64,000 bases of DNA from Epichloe hybrida (taxonomy: Eukaryota > Ascomycota > Sordariomycetes > Hypocreales > Clavicipitaceae): NCBI GenBank assembly GCA_019022495.1, contig JAFEKR010000005.1, forward strand, positions 1,674,001 to 1,738,000. Reading direction: 5' to 3'. This document shows, piece by piece, positions 35,226-46,197 of this stretch. Both the position numbers and the translations under genes were made by a program. The notes beneath the pieces were generated by a model, which worked only from the letters and a program-made list of their open reading frames with translations, made no database searches and was not told the DNA's origin. Position 1 is the first letter of the stretch, and each line of letters opens with the position of its first letter.

Positions 35226-35901
35226 AGTGATGGATGGTAATTCACATATTCAGTGAGCCAAGCTATCTGAGGCTATGTAAGCACCAAGTTGGTGGCAGGG
35301 GGGCTTGCAAGTCAACACTTTGAGATGTTGCTTTCCTATCTGAAATGGACATCAGGTTCCAAGTATATATCAGTATTTTAGATCCGGTCAATACAAGAAG
35401 AGCAGTCACGGAATCGCAATTGTCAATGTCAAGTCCATCATGACGATTCGATTGTACTATTCGGAGGGCCAGTTGCTGCTACAGTTGTACAGTGAGTGAC
35501 TGACTTGTGAAGTAATGCCTTTAATCCATGCCAAGTCCGTATTAGATCACCATTCTCTCGCAAGCCCGCCTGTTTCTGTTATCATGCCCGCAGCTGTTAG
35601 TTCTACCCTGTCTTGCGGATGCGAGTTAGCCATCCGGGATCCCCACGTAATCCGATGGTGCCAAGAAGAGATTGAGGGATGAAATAATAACAGTATACTA
35701 GGAAGTATACTAAGTTAGATCCCCGGACAACCAACCCCAAGCCACACCCACAGCCACACCCACAGCCACACCCAGCAAAGTCGCGTCAAGCGGCTGCTGC
35801 TGCTGCTGCTCAGCCTCAACTCCAAGAACCCGCGCATTAGTCTCATCACCAAACTCAAATTCTCGAGACGCCCCAGATCCCAATCAACGAACCTCACCAC
35901 G
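35226..35901. other. Intergenic, promoter of the DPB3-like gene
   Basis: Spacer between the secreted protein and histone-fold genes. A short GCCACACCCACA repeat is at about 35740-35775 and a CTG run at 35800-35813, just upstream of the start codon. No gene recognised. Confidence 0.5.
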
Positions 35902-36809
35902 ATGCCCTACAACACCAGCGCAATCCCTCCCCGTCGGGAACCCACCGGCCAAACCCAACTCCCCCGTGAGCTCACCCCGAACCCCCACCCCCCCCTCGCA
36001 TTCCTAATCGCTAAACAAAGCCCGCAAGTCTCGCGCGTCAAGAAAATCATCAACCAAGATTCCGACGTCCACAAATGCTCCAACAACGCCGCCTTTATCA
36101 TCACCCTCGCGGCCGTACGGTCCCTTCTTACGCCCCCGCTCCTCCCAAAACCAAAACGGAAGCTGATGTCTCGCGGCGCAACAGGAAATGTTCGTCCAAC
36201 ACCTTGCGCAGGAAGCGAATGACCAAGCAAAGCTGGAGCGTAAACCGAGACGGAACATCCAGTACAAGGATGTCGGTACGTTGATGTTTCTTGATTATTG
36301 TATTCGATTCCGTCTTTATTTCTCTATACTTGATCTTTATTTCTCTATACTTGATCTTTATTTCTCTATACTTGATCTTTATTTCTCTATACTTGATCTT
36401 CATTTCTCTACACTTGATCCTCATTTCTCTATACTTGATCCTCATTTCTCTATACTTGATCCTCATTTCTCTATACTTGATCACCCAACTCCCACCACTG
36501 ACACAAAACCCAGCCAACGCCGTCTCCCACAACGACACCCTCGAGTTCCTAGAAGACGTGGTCCCCAGAACCACGCCGTTCAGGAAAATACGGGCCTCCG
36601 CGCAAGCGACTCGAGCGCGGCTGCGCGGCGAAAAGGTCGCCGACGCGGTGCCGTCGATGCCCGCGCACGACACGACGAACGGCAGCATCGTGAGTAGGGA
36701 GGGCGGGCTCTCTGCGTTCACGGTTCCGCTGAGGATAGAAGAGAGGGAGGATCCGAATCATCAGTTGGAATGGGAGATGAGGCACGGGGATGTGCGCATG
36801 TCGGGGTAG
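35902..36809 (+). CDS. Dpb3/CHRAC-type histone-fold protein
   Basis: Three exons, 35902-36114, 36185-36275 and 36514-36809, join in frame to 199 residues. Residues about 30-110 form an H2A/NF-YC-like histone fold: AFLIAKQSPQVSRVKKIINQ, then SNNAAFIITLAAEMFVQHLA across the first splice, then the YKDVANAVSHNDTLEFLEDVVP helix across the second. This arrangement is that of Dpb3 (DNA polymerase epsilon subunit C) and CHRAC subunits, which pair with a Dpb4-type partner to hold polymerase epsilon or a chromatin remodeller on DNA in the nucleus. Introns are 70 and 238 bp; the second contains a 21-bp minisatellite. The C-terminal 70 residues are charged and unstructured. The splice sites are GTACGG/ACAG and GTACGT/CCAG. 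It could be a CHRAC-only homologue rather than the polymerase subunit. Confidence 0.8.
36314..36481. repeat. 21-bp minisatellite inside an intron
   Basis: Eight head-to-tail copies of a 21-bp unit (CTTTATTTCTCTATACTTGAT, with CTTC/CCTC variants in the right half) fill most of the second intron of the DPB3-like gene. The unit length is a multiple of three, so reading frames stay open through it on both strands. Confidence 0.97.
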
Positions 36810-37073
36810 TTTGTAGCTGTAGCTTTTCGCGGAAATGGGTAATGAATGGTTTTTGAATGGGCCAGTTTGTCGTGAAGTGGCGAGAAAAAGGGCAACTTCT
36901 AAAGTGAAATCCTTGTGGCAGTGTCACGGTGAGACGTACAACGACCCGTTCGCTACCCTGCGGATCCCGTGGCCCCCATTGATATCTTTTCATGGCAATT
37001 GCCGAGTAAACAAGGAGGACTCGACTCTGGGAATTGGCAACCACTGAAATTTTCAAAAAGCAACATGATGATT

Positions 37074-38164
37074 TTACTCCTCCATGGCATCCCCATGAAC
37101 ATCAGCCGGTACCCGCCCCTCATTCAACTCCTTCTCCAGAGCAATAATCTCCTGCAGACTCGTCGCCTTGCGAATCTTCTCCTGCAGCCGCTTCTTCTCG
37201 TCATCCGTCAGCTTTATCCTCGACAATCTGGATGTCTGTGCCGAGCCCTTGGCCGAGACAAGCGTCTTTGTCTTCTTGCCCAAAATCTACAACGTCGTTA
37301 GAAGCGCCCACCCACCAGATATCCTGCCCCCGAGTGAAAGAAAAGAAGAAGAACAAGTCCAAAACGCACCTCTGAAGCAAGAGGCGTCAACTCCTCCTCG
37401 GTCCCAAACAGTTCCCGTCCACGCTCCCTCTCCACCTCCTTCACCTTGACATAATCAAGGAACCGCACGTTCGGACACCGCCAGAGCACCCAGTACCGGT
37501 AATTCTCCTTCCTGGCGACAGGATTGTCCGCCAACACCAGATGCGTCAACCGGCCGAACCCCCTCAGGACATCCAGATCCGCCAGCTCGGCCAGCTCGTT
37601 CGACGCCAGCACCAAGTTCGTGAGGTTCGGCACCGCATTCGGCAGCGTCGCCTGGATACTCGCGATGCGGTTCCTCGCCAGCAAAAGGGTCGTTATGCGC
37701 GGCGACAAAGGGAAGTTGCCCAGGACTTGAATATCGTTGTCTGTGAAGTCGATTGAGTCATGGGGCTAGCAAAGCAGGAATTGGGAATCAGCTCCATTGT
37801 TTTTTGTGTAAATTTCTTTCCCCCTCTTCCTTGTCTACTCCCTTTTTTTTTTTTTTTTCGTAGCAGGTTTATTTGCGAGGCACGGAAGTTGCTTACCCCA
37901 GCGACACCTAGATTCTCAATGGCAGGGATCCTATGTCCTGTTTCTCACGCCGATAAAAAGACGTTCGTATCAACTAGCTCTCTTCCATGATCAAGTTCTC
38001 TTGTCTTTTTATGGGAAGCTATTTTATTCATGTGATAAAATATAGACAAGCATTGTAGCATCTGCTCTTTTCACCAACAACGCACCTCGGAGATCCAACT
38101 CGCGCTCTTTGAGCGGGTTCAGGTAGGACAGGGAATCGTGGATAAGCTCTGCGGTGAGCCGCAT
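37074..38164 (-). CDS. lea1: U2 small nuclear ribonucleoprotein A' (Lea1)
   Basis: Four exons on the minus strand, 38164-38086, 37937-37897, 37765-37370 and 37286-37074, join in frame to 242 residues, close to the usual 240-255. The start MRLTAELIHDSLSYLNPL, the HRIPAIENLGVAG segment, the DSIDFTDNDIQVLGNFP segment and the leucine-rich repeats (ITTLLLARNRI, LTNLVLASNEL, LTHLVLADNPV) followed by the YRYWVLWRCPNVRFLD cap are characteristic of U2A'. This protein binds U2B'' and stem-loop IV of U2 snRNA in the spliceosome. Introns of 148, 131 and 83 bp start GTGCGT, GTAAGC and GTGCGT; the second carries a 20-base T/A run. The first two exons are short and would be missed by simple ORF finding. It is transcribed in the same direction as VPS15. 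Confidence 0.92.
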
Positions 38165-38782
38165 GGCGAAGGGGGGGCGGATTTCGCTTTTGGCTTGTTA
38201 CCTTTGTTGCGGGCTGTGCGGTCGGCGGGCTATCAATCGATTGGGTTGCACTTGTCGCTCTGCTTGTCGACTTTTCCTGCAAAGGTTCGTGGCGAAAGGG
38301 TTGAGTTGTCGTGTGGATGATGAGGGGGGAAATTTTGGGCAAAAGATTGTTGCTGGTGCTGGTGCTGGTGCTGGTGCTGGTGCTGGTGCCCCACATCTCC
38401 TTCTACTCGACGACTTCAACTTTCAACTTTCCATGTTGCCTTCGTTTCGGACCATCAGGCATCGCCGACCAGTAACATCGATGCGGTGCTCTTCAGCACT
38501 TGGCCCAGCAGCTGACTTCCAGGGTAGCATGAAGACCTAGGATGAATAGCAACCTCAACGTATGGACCGTAGATACAATACAGTCTTACGCTCGTTAAAG
38601 AGATAGATAACATCGTCAGCGTCATCACCGTATGAATGGTGCTTCCATTAACTAAGCTCTACCTCGCATGTCTTTTCCAATTTCCGTGAAATAAACATCA
38701 ACTTAAACTCGCCCACTCAAACGTCTCAATCGACCACGACCAGCCAAGCAAGTCCCAGTCATCTTCTTTACCCCTTCTCCCC
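38165..38782. other. Intergenic between U2A' and VPS15
   Basis: This holds the promoter of the U2A' gene and the 3' end region of VPS15 (both minus). A hexanucleotide run of GGTGCT, about six copies, lies at 38352-38390. No gene recognised. Confidence 0.6.
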
Positions 38783-41700
38783 CTACTGAAACACAAACAC
38801 CACCCCAGATCGGTCAACGCTCACGCTCATCGTATAAGGATACTCCAGCAAGGCCACGTCCAATACCGCGTCTAGATGAGACTGCAACAGCTGCTGCTGC
38901 TGGAGCGAAATCACCGTTGACCTGGGTGGCCGTCCACCAGAACGCTTTCCCCTGGATGATGATGATGATGATGATGCCCCCGCCGCGGTGTTGTTCCTCC
39001 CTGCTCCTCCTTCTCCGGCCGTGTCACTACCAGATGATGCATTACTGTGTGCCCTTTCCGTGTTGATTGTCAGCGCAGATGCGGGATGCGCGGCGCTGTA
39101 CGTAGGCTGTTGCTCGTCCGGAGGCAGCCCGCTGAAAATCCGCGAGTTCTCGATGCGAGAAATGTCCCAGAACCGAAGCTTCTTGTCCGATCCGCCCGTG
39201 ACGATGAATGCGTGGCGCACGTCGCGGGAGTCTTCGGCCGTGCCGGTGCCTGCGATCATGGCGCGCACGCCTCGGTCCGCGTTGGAGGTTTCGTTGCTTT
39301 CGAGGTTCGTGGCGAAGCGGCCCAGCATACCCTCGGGCTTGTCTTCGTCGACATCCCATGCCGTGTACCCCTTTGGTCCGTCCTTGTTGCCACTTGTCCG
39401 GTATATCTCTCGACATGTCGTCTTTTCCAAGTCCCATACCGTCACCTCTCCTTGACCTGTGCCTCCTGCGATACACACCCATTTGCCTCGGCCTTTGGTA
39501 GGGTGGATACACATGCGGTAGATGGCCGCCTTGCCTGGCACGCCCCAGCCGCGAAGTCTCATTTTGAAGCGCAAGTCCCACAGGTCCACGACGCCATGTG
39601 ATGTGCCTGCACAAAGCCAGTTGCGTTTGCGATCAACACAGAAACACGTGGGTGCGCCATGATGAACGGGGTTTTCGAGCGAATACAGCAGGGTCATGGT
39701 TCGCAATTCGATGCCGATAATCCTGGACCGATTCGTCGCCAGCAGCAACACCGAGTTCGACTCTTGTCGAAAGTGCTCGCACCACACGGCGAATTCTCCG
39801 TCGCGTAGCTGATATTCACGGACGGTCCGCAGCTTGCCATACCTAATGACGCCGTTGGCCGAAACCGTGTCGACCTTGACCACATGCACGCTGCCGTCGC
39901 TGGCACAGCTAACGAAGCAGTGCGAGTTTTCCACAAAGCACAGCGCCACTACACGCGCACCCTCGGCATGCTTGTGCGTCTGTCGAGATCGTTGGGTGAT
40001 ATTCCGCTCCAGCCTTGCCGTGTCCCAGACTCGGACACAGCCATCGTTTCCTCCGGTGACGAAGAAGATGTGATCGGGCGACGGAACCACCCTGTTGATG
40101 GGACCCTTGTGCTCTCCGAATGTGGCAACCAAATGTCCCTCGGGGCGCCAATGGTCGTCACCGGTTTGAGCACCAGCAGTTCGAGCTTTGCTTCTTGCAA
40201 TGGACTGCACCATGGGCCCAAACTCCAATACGTCTCGCGGGAAATTGTCGATGTATATCTGATCCAACATCCGCTGGATGCTGGGATCCGTCCCCTCGTA
40301 GGTATGTCTCGCCTGCCGGGGAGCTGACTGGTCGGTTTCGTCGTTGCGTGTAGGCACAGGGGACGATGATGGTGTGCCCTGGGCAAAAGGTCCCTCTACT
40401 TCTCCAAAGGCATTCGTGTCGCTTGTGCCTGTTTCCGCCATTGACTTGTTGCCATCTTTCCTACCGAGCAGGCTGAGTGCACTCGGCTGATGACGCATCG
40501 TCCTCCTTGCCGAGGAGAGCCCGTCATTGACCGAAACATTGTCATCTCCCGCGCCTCTTCCTACAGCTTTGCTCTCGGGTGACTCCCTCCTCGAGTGTCG
40601 AGAGCTGGCACGCGTGCCACCCTCTGGAGACAAGAACCGCCGTCGCGAGGCGGATGAGCGAGGTCCGACGCTCTGCACGCGATTCGCATGACCGCTCATC
40701 GCTGCTTTCCGTCTCTTGCTAATAGTATCGTCGATAGTCATGGACGCGTCTAGCAGAGCATCTGCGATAGTATAAGGCCCGGCCGGCGAATCCAAATCAG
40801 GGGTCGTGTTTGGATCACGAAGGGGTGCGTCGTTGAAGAAGACTGTTTGTGGAGCGACTCCGAGTTCCTTCAGGGATATCAGTCCGGAATGAGTGCTTGA
40901 CTCGCCAGTCGCGGCGTCCCTCGTTCTGGCTTTGCTAAGCCGCCAGATGTATTCTCCAAGCGCCAGTAGCTTCACCTCATCGTCGGCTTTGAGCCCGAGG
41001 TTCCGCAGTTTGGAGAGCCACTGCTCATCTTCGTCGTTGCGCACAACTCTACTCATCGAATTGGCATTCAGGTGCTTGGACGACCGGTGACTCGAGGATC
41101 CCAATGCCAAGGAGCGCATCTTTTGCAGCGGCTTCCAGAAGACGCCCCGATCAGTTTGATTAGCCCAGGTGATTGCTTGGTCAAAAACAGGTCTTGTCAA
41201 AGGCTTCTTCAATGACTCAAGCAAACTTAGCTCATCGAGCTCGGCCACGGTGTCGATTTTCAGGTAGGGCGTAATGAGTGGAACAAGTATGCATCGCACA
41301 TCGGCGACGTCGAGATACTTGGCCGCCTGCGATAGAAAGTCAGTGGCTGCCTCTCGAATCCAGATGTTGGGATGCATCGTGAACCGTCCGACGAGGTCCG
41401 CAAGCTCCCAAGTTCTGGGTCTTGACAGCAAGCCAAGCCCTGCGAGATGAGCCAGTGAATGCAGCGCCGCCTGCACTACAGTCTCTTCAGCATCGGCCAA
41501 AGCTTGCAACATCAGTGGCAGCATGAACTCTTCCAAGCTGGTGCTGCCGATGAAGGCGGCGATGCCAACAATGGTGTCGAAAAATGCACACTTGAGCGTC
41601 CAGTCACGGTCATTGAGATACGTGTTGAGGTGTGTGAGCAGTATGTCGTTGGACTGTTCCTGGAAGAACATGCAGAGTTCCGGCACGGATGCCAGGAACG

Positions 41701-43532
41701 CCCTTCGAACGTAGACGTCTGGATCTTCCACCAACTGCTTTGTGTGACTTTCGAGTATTTCAAAAAGCTCGCGTCCGGCGTTATCGAAAACGCTTTCAAA
41801 GTTGGCATCGGCTTCTGCACCGGGTTCGACCTCCGGATCTGCAATCGGCATCGATCCATCTGCCCGCAAGCTCGAGGCGGTTTCCAAAAACCGCTGTGCC
41901 GTCGAAGCAAGGCTCCCTATGCATGAGGCATATGTGGCTCTGACCAGGGAGCTTGCCACGCGCGACCGTGATCCCAGGGCCATCTCTAGCCGTGGGAGGA
42001 CATACTCAACCAGTAGATGGGAGTTTATTGGGGTAGGCGTGCGCACCAACTGCAAAAGTTGAGTGATTGTCCTGATGGCAGCCACGATGACGGCATCCGC
42101 CTCCTCCCTTTTCAGCAATGTCATGAGATAAGGCAACACTCTATCTAGCTTGGCTTCGTCTGTGAGACGCTCGGCAAAGGCCAGAAGGACATCGCAGGCC
42201 CGCACTCTCGAGGATGCTCTGGCTGTAGTGCGCAGGGATGACACGATGAGTGTCAAGAATATCAGGGTGCCATCATCCTCGGGCGGCTCGAGATCGGCCG
42301 AGACTATATGCTCGTGATTCGGGATGCTCAGTCGAACCGGGAAGTGCCCCAACGCCAATCGACCAATTGATGGTGGCGCTTTTGACAATGCCCTCTTTTC
42401 TGACTGGTAGCCCAAAAAGTATGAAATCTTGTCAAAATCGTAGAAGACGCGGTCTATTCTGTCGTCGGATTCGCCCATGTTCCTCTGGCTGCCCGACATG
42501 GGGCTGTTGCCCGAGGATGGGTCGGTGATGAGCTCCATGTATTGGTGTAAGAAGTTGTAGAAATAGCCCGGAAAGACTTTTCCCATCCAAAAGTCGAGAT
42601 ATTGCTCGGCGGAATAACGCTTCTCGGGATCCAGTTGAATCATGTGGGCAATCATGTCTCGAACGTCCTTGTCGGAAATGACACTGAGATGCGTGATGAC
42701 AGGGTCATACTCTCCCCGTTTGTACTTGTAAAGCTGGGCGAGACTGAACATTTCGGATTCCAGAAACATTTGCGCAATGACGCATCCGGCACTGAAAATG
42801 TCCATGGCCCACGTCATCTTGGGCTTGCGCCGGGGTTCCTCGCCTGAGGCGTAGAATCGCTCCGGGGCAATGTAGCATGTTCGACGGCCGGACGTGTCGA
42901 AGAAATAGGAGAAATCGCCAGGGTTGTCGTCCGGTAGCAGTATTGGTTTGTATGCTGACGCGAAATCCGTCAGATACAGCCAGTTCCACGACGTGACCAG
43001 CACATTCTGCGCCTTGATGTCGCCGTGGTACACGTCGCGAGCGTGACAGTCACGCAGCGCGCAAAGCAGTTGGAACGCAAGCCATTTCTTCTCAATATCT
43101 TCGAGGAAGGGACGCGTGCTCAGTCTGTCGTAAAGTGAGCTGTACTGGAACTGGCGAACGAGATATCCGTTCGTCTCGGTTTCGATGATGCGCTGGAAGG
43201 GCAGGGCGTTGGGGACGTCCATCAAAGCCTTTCGTTCCTCTGGAGGCGCACAAATAAATATCAGCGAAAATGGCCCGTCAGGCGCAACGGCGCGCGCATG
43301 GAACAGAACATCACACACTCAATAGTTTCTGCTTGTACTCGTCGAGATTCGCTTCTGCATAAGGCTTCAGCAACACCTTGACCAACACAACTCCATGTTC
43401 GTGCCGTCCACGAATGCTCTTCATGAACCGTGCGTTGCCGATGCTGCGTTCGTATTGTACGTCCTGCAGCTGGACAGCATCGATGCCAGCCGAGCCAGCC
43501 GACGGCGTTGCCAATGAAAAGCCCTGGCCCAT
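38783..43532 (-). CDS. vps15: Vps15, regulatory kinase of the Vps34 PI3-kinase complex
   Basis: Two exons, 43532-43319 and 43239-38783, join across a 79-bp intron (GTGTGT...CTCCAG) to give 1556 residues. The joint restores the family segment YKQKLLKERKALMDVPNALP, and the large frame alone would begin inside the intron. MGQG at the N-terminus is a myristoylation site. The kinase domain (about 25-310) has HGDIKAQNV (143-151) and DFA instead of DFG (163-165), the usual Vps15 form. HEAT repeats fill roughly 380-700, then a Ser-rich linker, then a WD40 propeller from about 1100 to the C-terminus (for example VTGGNDGCVRVWD). Vps15 supports Vps34 in endosomal sorting and autophagy at endomembranes. 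A Ser run (SSSSSSSRGK) lies within the last blades. Confidence 0.96.
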
Positions 43533-44421
43533 TCTTGCTTTCGTATTTTATTATTTTTCTTCCGCGTCGATATTCCGCGTCGGTCGCAGTCGAAGCGCGC
43601 TCTGGGCTGGGCTCATCTATCGTCGTATTGAGTCACTCGACATTTTTTCCCACCTCGAGCGCGGGTTGCGCGAGGAACGTTGGGGAAGAAAGATTTTCAA
43701 GCAGATCCGATAGCTAAAGCGACCGAGCTTCTTCAAAGCTGTATAGCGGGCGGCGTTGGCATGTGTCTGAGGGAAAGCTAGGAAAGGAAAGCTAGGAAAG
43801 CTAGGACAGATGGATAGATGGAGAGATGCACGTGAAGAGGGCACCTGGTGAGGTGGGTATGTCATCATCAGCCAGAGGGCAGCCGCAAGTCGCCCACCTT
43901 CCCACCTTGGACGGGGGACCCCTTCATTCTTCCATCCTCCGTATCGACCTTTGATATCAAAGATAATGCATCATACAACATCACACAATGCACCACGACG
44001 CTACTTTCAACATTGCTATCGACAGTCCCCCTTTCTAGGGCGCCAGATATAAGGAACAGAAGCACTCAGTCTTGGCAGTGATAAGGGTATCTATCCACAG
44101 TGCAGGTAGCAACGAAATACAGGAAAGGAAAAGGGAAAAGAAAATCGCGCACGATTTTATTACCTCCGAAACGAGTGTGAACCGCAGTCCCAAGCTTCCC
44201 TAAATATTCAATCCGCTTCCAACAAACAAAAAAGTATCCCATATCACCGAGTATCCCATTGCTATGGCCAATTATGCAGTTTCAAATGCTAAATGTCATC
44301 AAATATTTGTTCCTTGGTTTTGCCGTGTCAACTTTTCGACCAAGACGAAAGTCGGGGTCTGTTCTCAGCATTCCGTCACAGTCTTGTCTTCGGCGAGTTG
44401 ATCGGTCGGCAGCTTCCGAGC
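43533..44421. other. Intergenic, VPS15 promoter region
   Basis: The upstream region of VPS15 and the 3' region of the 404-aa gene. Four GAAAGCTAG-type units lie at 43774-43803. Short frames on both strands have no motif. No gene recognised. Confidence 0.55.
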
Positions 44422-45636
44422 TTACACAGCACCACTACGCATCAGCCTGGTAGATCGGTATTCCAGCCTAGGCACCAGATCGTTCAAGTCCTCATCCAGA
44501 TGAGTATCTATCTCGAGCATCGCTGAGGGACCAGGTGCAAGTGTCGGCATCGGCGCAATTTCCAATGTCAGGCGCTTTTCCCTGTTGGAGATGGTTCCCT
44601 CTTTGTGCTCAGCGTTTACATCTCGCCTGATGCTGATGGGACGATGCATGCGAGCCTTGCCCATGTCTCCTACTTCTTTGGCCAGCTCGGGATCTTCGCG
44701 CTGGACACGTTCAATTTCCCTCACGGATTCTTGCAGCACTTCCATCAGCCGAGCCTGAATCTTCCTGATTTCGTCGTGACAATCTGCGTCTCTCAAGAAT
44801 TGGTGGGCGCTGTGTTCGCAAGTGCTCTGCACAAACTCGAGGCTCTTGTCCAGGGAGTCGTAAACATCCACAGGCTCGTTCGAGTTTCCCGGCTGCCCTG
44901 GTTCCGTAGACGCTTGTTGGTCATTTGATATGGGCACTAGCCGGCGGGTACTCATACTTCTCAATGATGGAAGTGCGTCGACGGCAAATCGTTCGGCGCT
45001 GGACCGTTTCGCGTCGTTGGCGATTTCAAGCTCGGCCATACGCTTGATCTGGGCGACTTTGGCAGCCATTTTCGCCTTGCGCATGAGATTCCTGCTCGAG
45101 GACACAAATCTGACAAGATCATCAAAGAATCCTTGGACATAGCTGTCGTAGTAAACAATGATCATGCTTCGAGTACGGTGGGTCGGTGTGGCACCTTCTG
45201 CTGACACCATTGAATTGGATCGTCGCTTCTTGTTGGATTGGACTAGACCCCGGGCGTGGGCAGCTACGGCTTCGCGAGCCTGTTTGTGTAGTGCTGCGCG
45301 GTTTTCACTGCCCGGGCTCGGAGGAGATGCTGGTACTTGACCTTCTCTGGACGGCGTTGATGGTGTCCTGGTGGGTGCGGGCCGTTTCGCGCGATTTCGG
45401 GTCGAGGGTTGGGGAAGTTCAAAATCGAAGTGCATCGGGCCTTCGTCCTTGGGCTTGAGCGATTCCGATGAGCCTTTGTTGCGGAGAGATCGAGGGGAAG
45501 CAGCAGAGTTGGCATCGGCGCCAGCCAAGGCTGCGAGCTCGGCCTGCCTGTGCTCAATCTGCCCGTTCAGATCGTGCAGACGCCGCCGCCAGTCGGGGAT
45601 GTTGTTGGCCAGGTTATGGAGGGCCTCCATGTCCAT
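44422..45636 (-). CDS. Conserved-looking fungal protein of unknown function
   Basis: The open frame from ATG 45636 gives 404 residues. The N-terminus (MDMEALHNLANNIPDWRRRL) and the segment IVYYDSYVQGFFDDLVRFVS are well-formed helices; 20-50 and 180-215 look like coiled coils; 60-130 and the C-terminal 80 residues are Ser/Pro-rich and disordered. No signal peptide, membrane segment or catalytic motif is visible. The middle, with SAHQFLRDADCHDEIRKIQAR, looks like a helical bundle. The same frame stays open for another 57 codons upstream of this ATG and those codons read like protein (RKRAIYFFPSFESSLRLP and PPPSQWRVRPWTPN), so the true start is probably further upstream, perhaps in another exon. 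I do not know its role. Confidence 0.75.
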   Translation of the reverse strand: MDMEALHNLANNIPDWRRRLHDLNGQIEHRQAELAALAGADANSAASPRSLRNKGSSESLKPKDEGPMHFDFELPQPSTRNRAKRPAPTRTPSTPSREGQVPASPPSPGSENRAALHKQAREAVAAHARGLVQSNKKRRSNSMVSAEGATPTHRTRSMIIVYYDSYVQGFFDDLVRFVSSSRNLMRKAKMAAKVAQIKRMAELEIANDAKRSSAERFAVDALPSLRSMSTRRLVPISNDQQASTEPGQPGNSNEPVDVYDSLDKSLEFVQSTCEHSAHQFLRDADCHDEIRKIQARLMEVLQESVREIERVQREDPELAKEVGDMGKARMHRPISIRRDVNAEHKEGTISNREKRLTLEIAPMPTLAPGPSAMLEIDTHLDEDLNDLVPRLEYRSTRLMRSGAV

Positions 45637-45807
45637 AGATCCAATGTCGTTGTTGGAGGAATCGCTGTGTGTGGCAGCGTTAGGCGTCCAAGGCCTAACG
45701 CGCCACTGTGAAGGGGGAGGATTTTCGGGTAAACGTAGTGAAGACTCGAAAGATGGGAAGAAATAGATTGCCCGCTTCCTATCGCAAGGATGAAGCCGGC
45801 GCGGGTT
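45637..45807 (-). other. Probable coding extension upstream of the 404-aa frame
   Basis: These 57 codons are open in the frame of the downstream gene, with no ATG, and have a convincing protein-like composition. They end upstream at a TAG (45808-45810) in the context CATAG, which could be a splice acceptor. Upstream of it the same frame is open again for 129 codons (45808-46197, starting MEPTDPEDAPATT). An intron spanning the TAG would join them, but I could not choose a donor. Confidence 0.5.
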
Positions 45808-46197
45808 CTATGTTTGGACGATGCCGAAGTCCGGAGTATTACTTGAGTACTGAGTGCAGGTGAAGGTGGGTGAATCAGATCGGGGGGGGGCAAACCAAGA
45901 CGGATAATGTAGCAGATTCAATGGGAGCGCCACAGCGTCGGGAGTTGGATTTGCGAAAATGACATGCAAGCCGCTGCCGAGTGTCGTTGGGCGACTTTGA
46001 GGATTGAGCAGAGTAGGATTGGGTAGATGCGTTGTGAATGAAGTCGTGAGAAAGCCGCCGACCTTTGTCGGTATCGGGAAGACGGGGTTGGTGGTGTGTG
46101 GGGGGGGGAGGGCAGAAGAGACAGAGACGACGGGAGAGGTGTGACATGGAGTTGGGGCAGTGGTGGCAGGCGCGTCCTCGGGGTCTGTTGGCTCCAT

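Noticed and set aside
36128..36721. 197-codon minus-strand frame with IKYREMR repeats
   Set aside because: It is the reverse reading of the 21-bp minisatellite and DPB3-like exons; the repeat keeps frames open artificially.
38154..38540. 128-codon plus-strand frame with Gly-Ala repeats
   Set aside because: It is the antisense of U2A' exon 1 and the GGTGCT repeat; U2A' on the minus strand explains the region.
43240..43318. MCDVLFHARAVAPDG as the N-terminus of the large kinase-WD40 protein
   Set aside because: These codons lie inside the VPS15 intron; splicing from 43319 to 43239 restores a myristoylated Vps15 N-terminus and conserved sequence.
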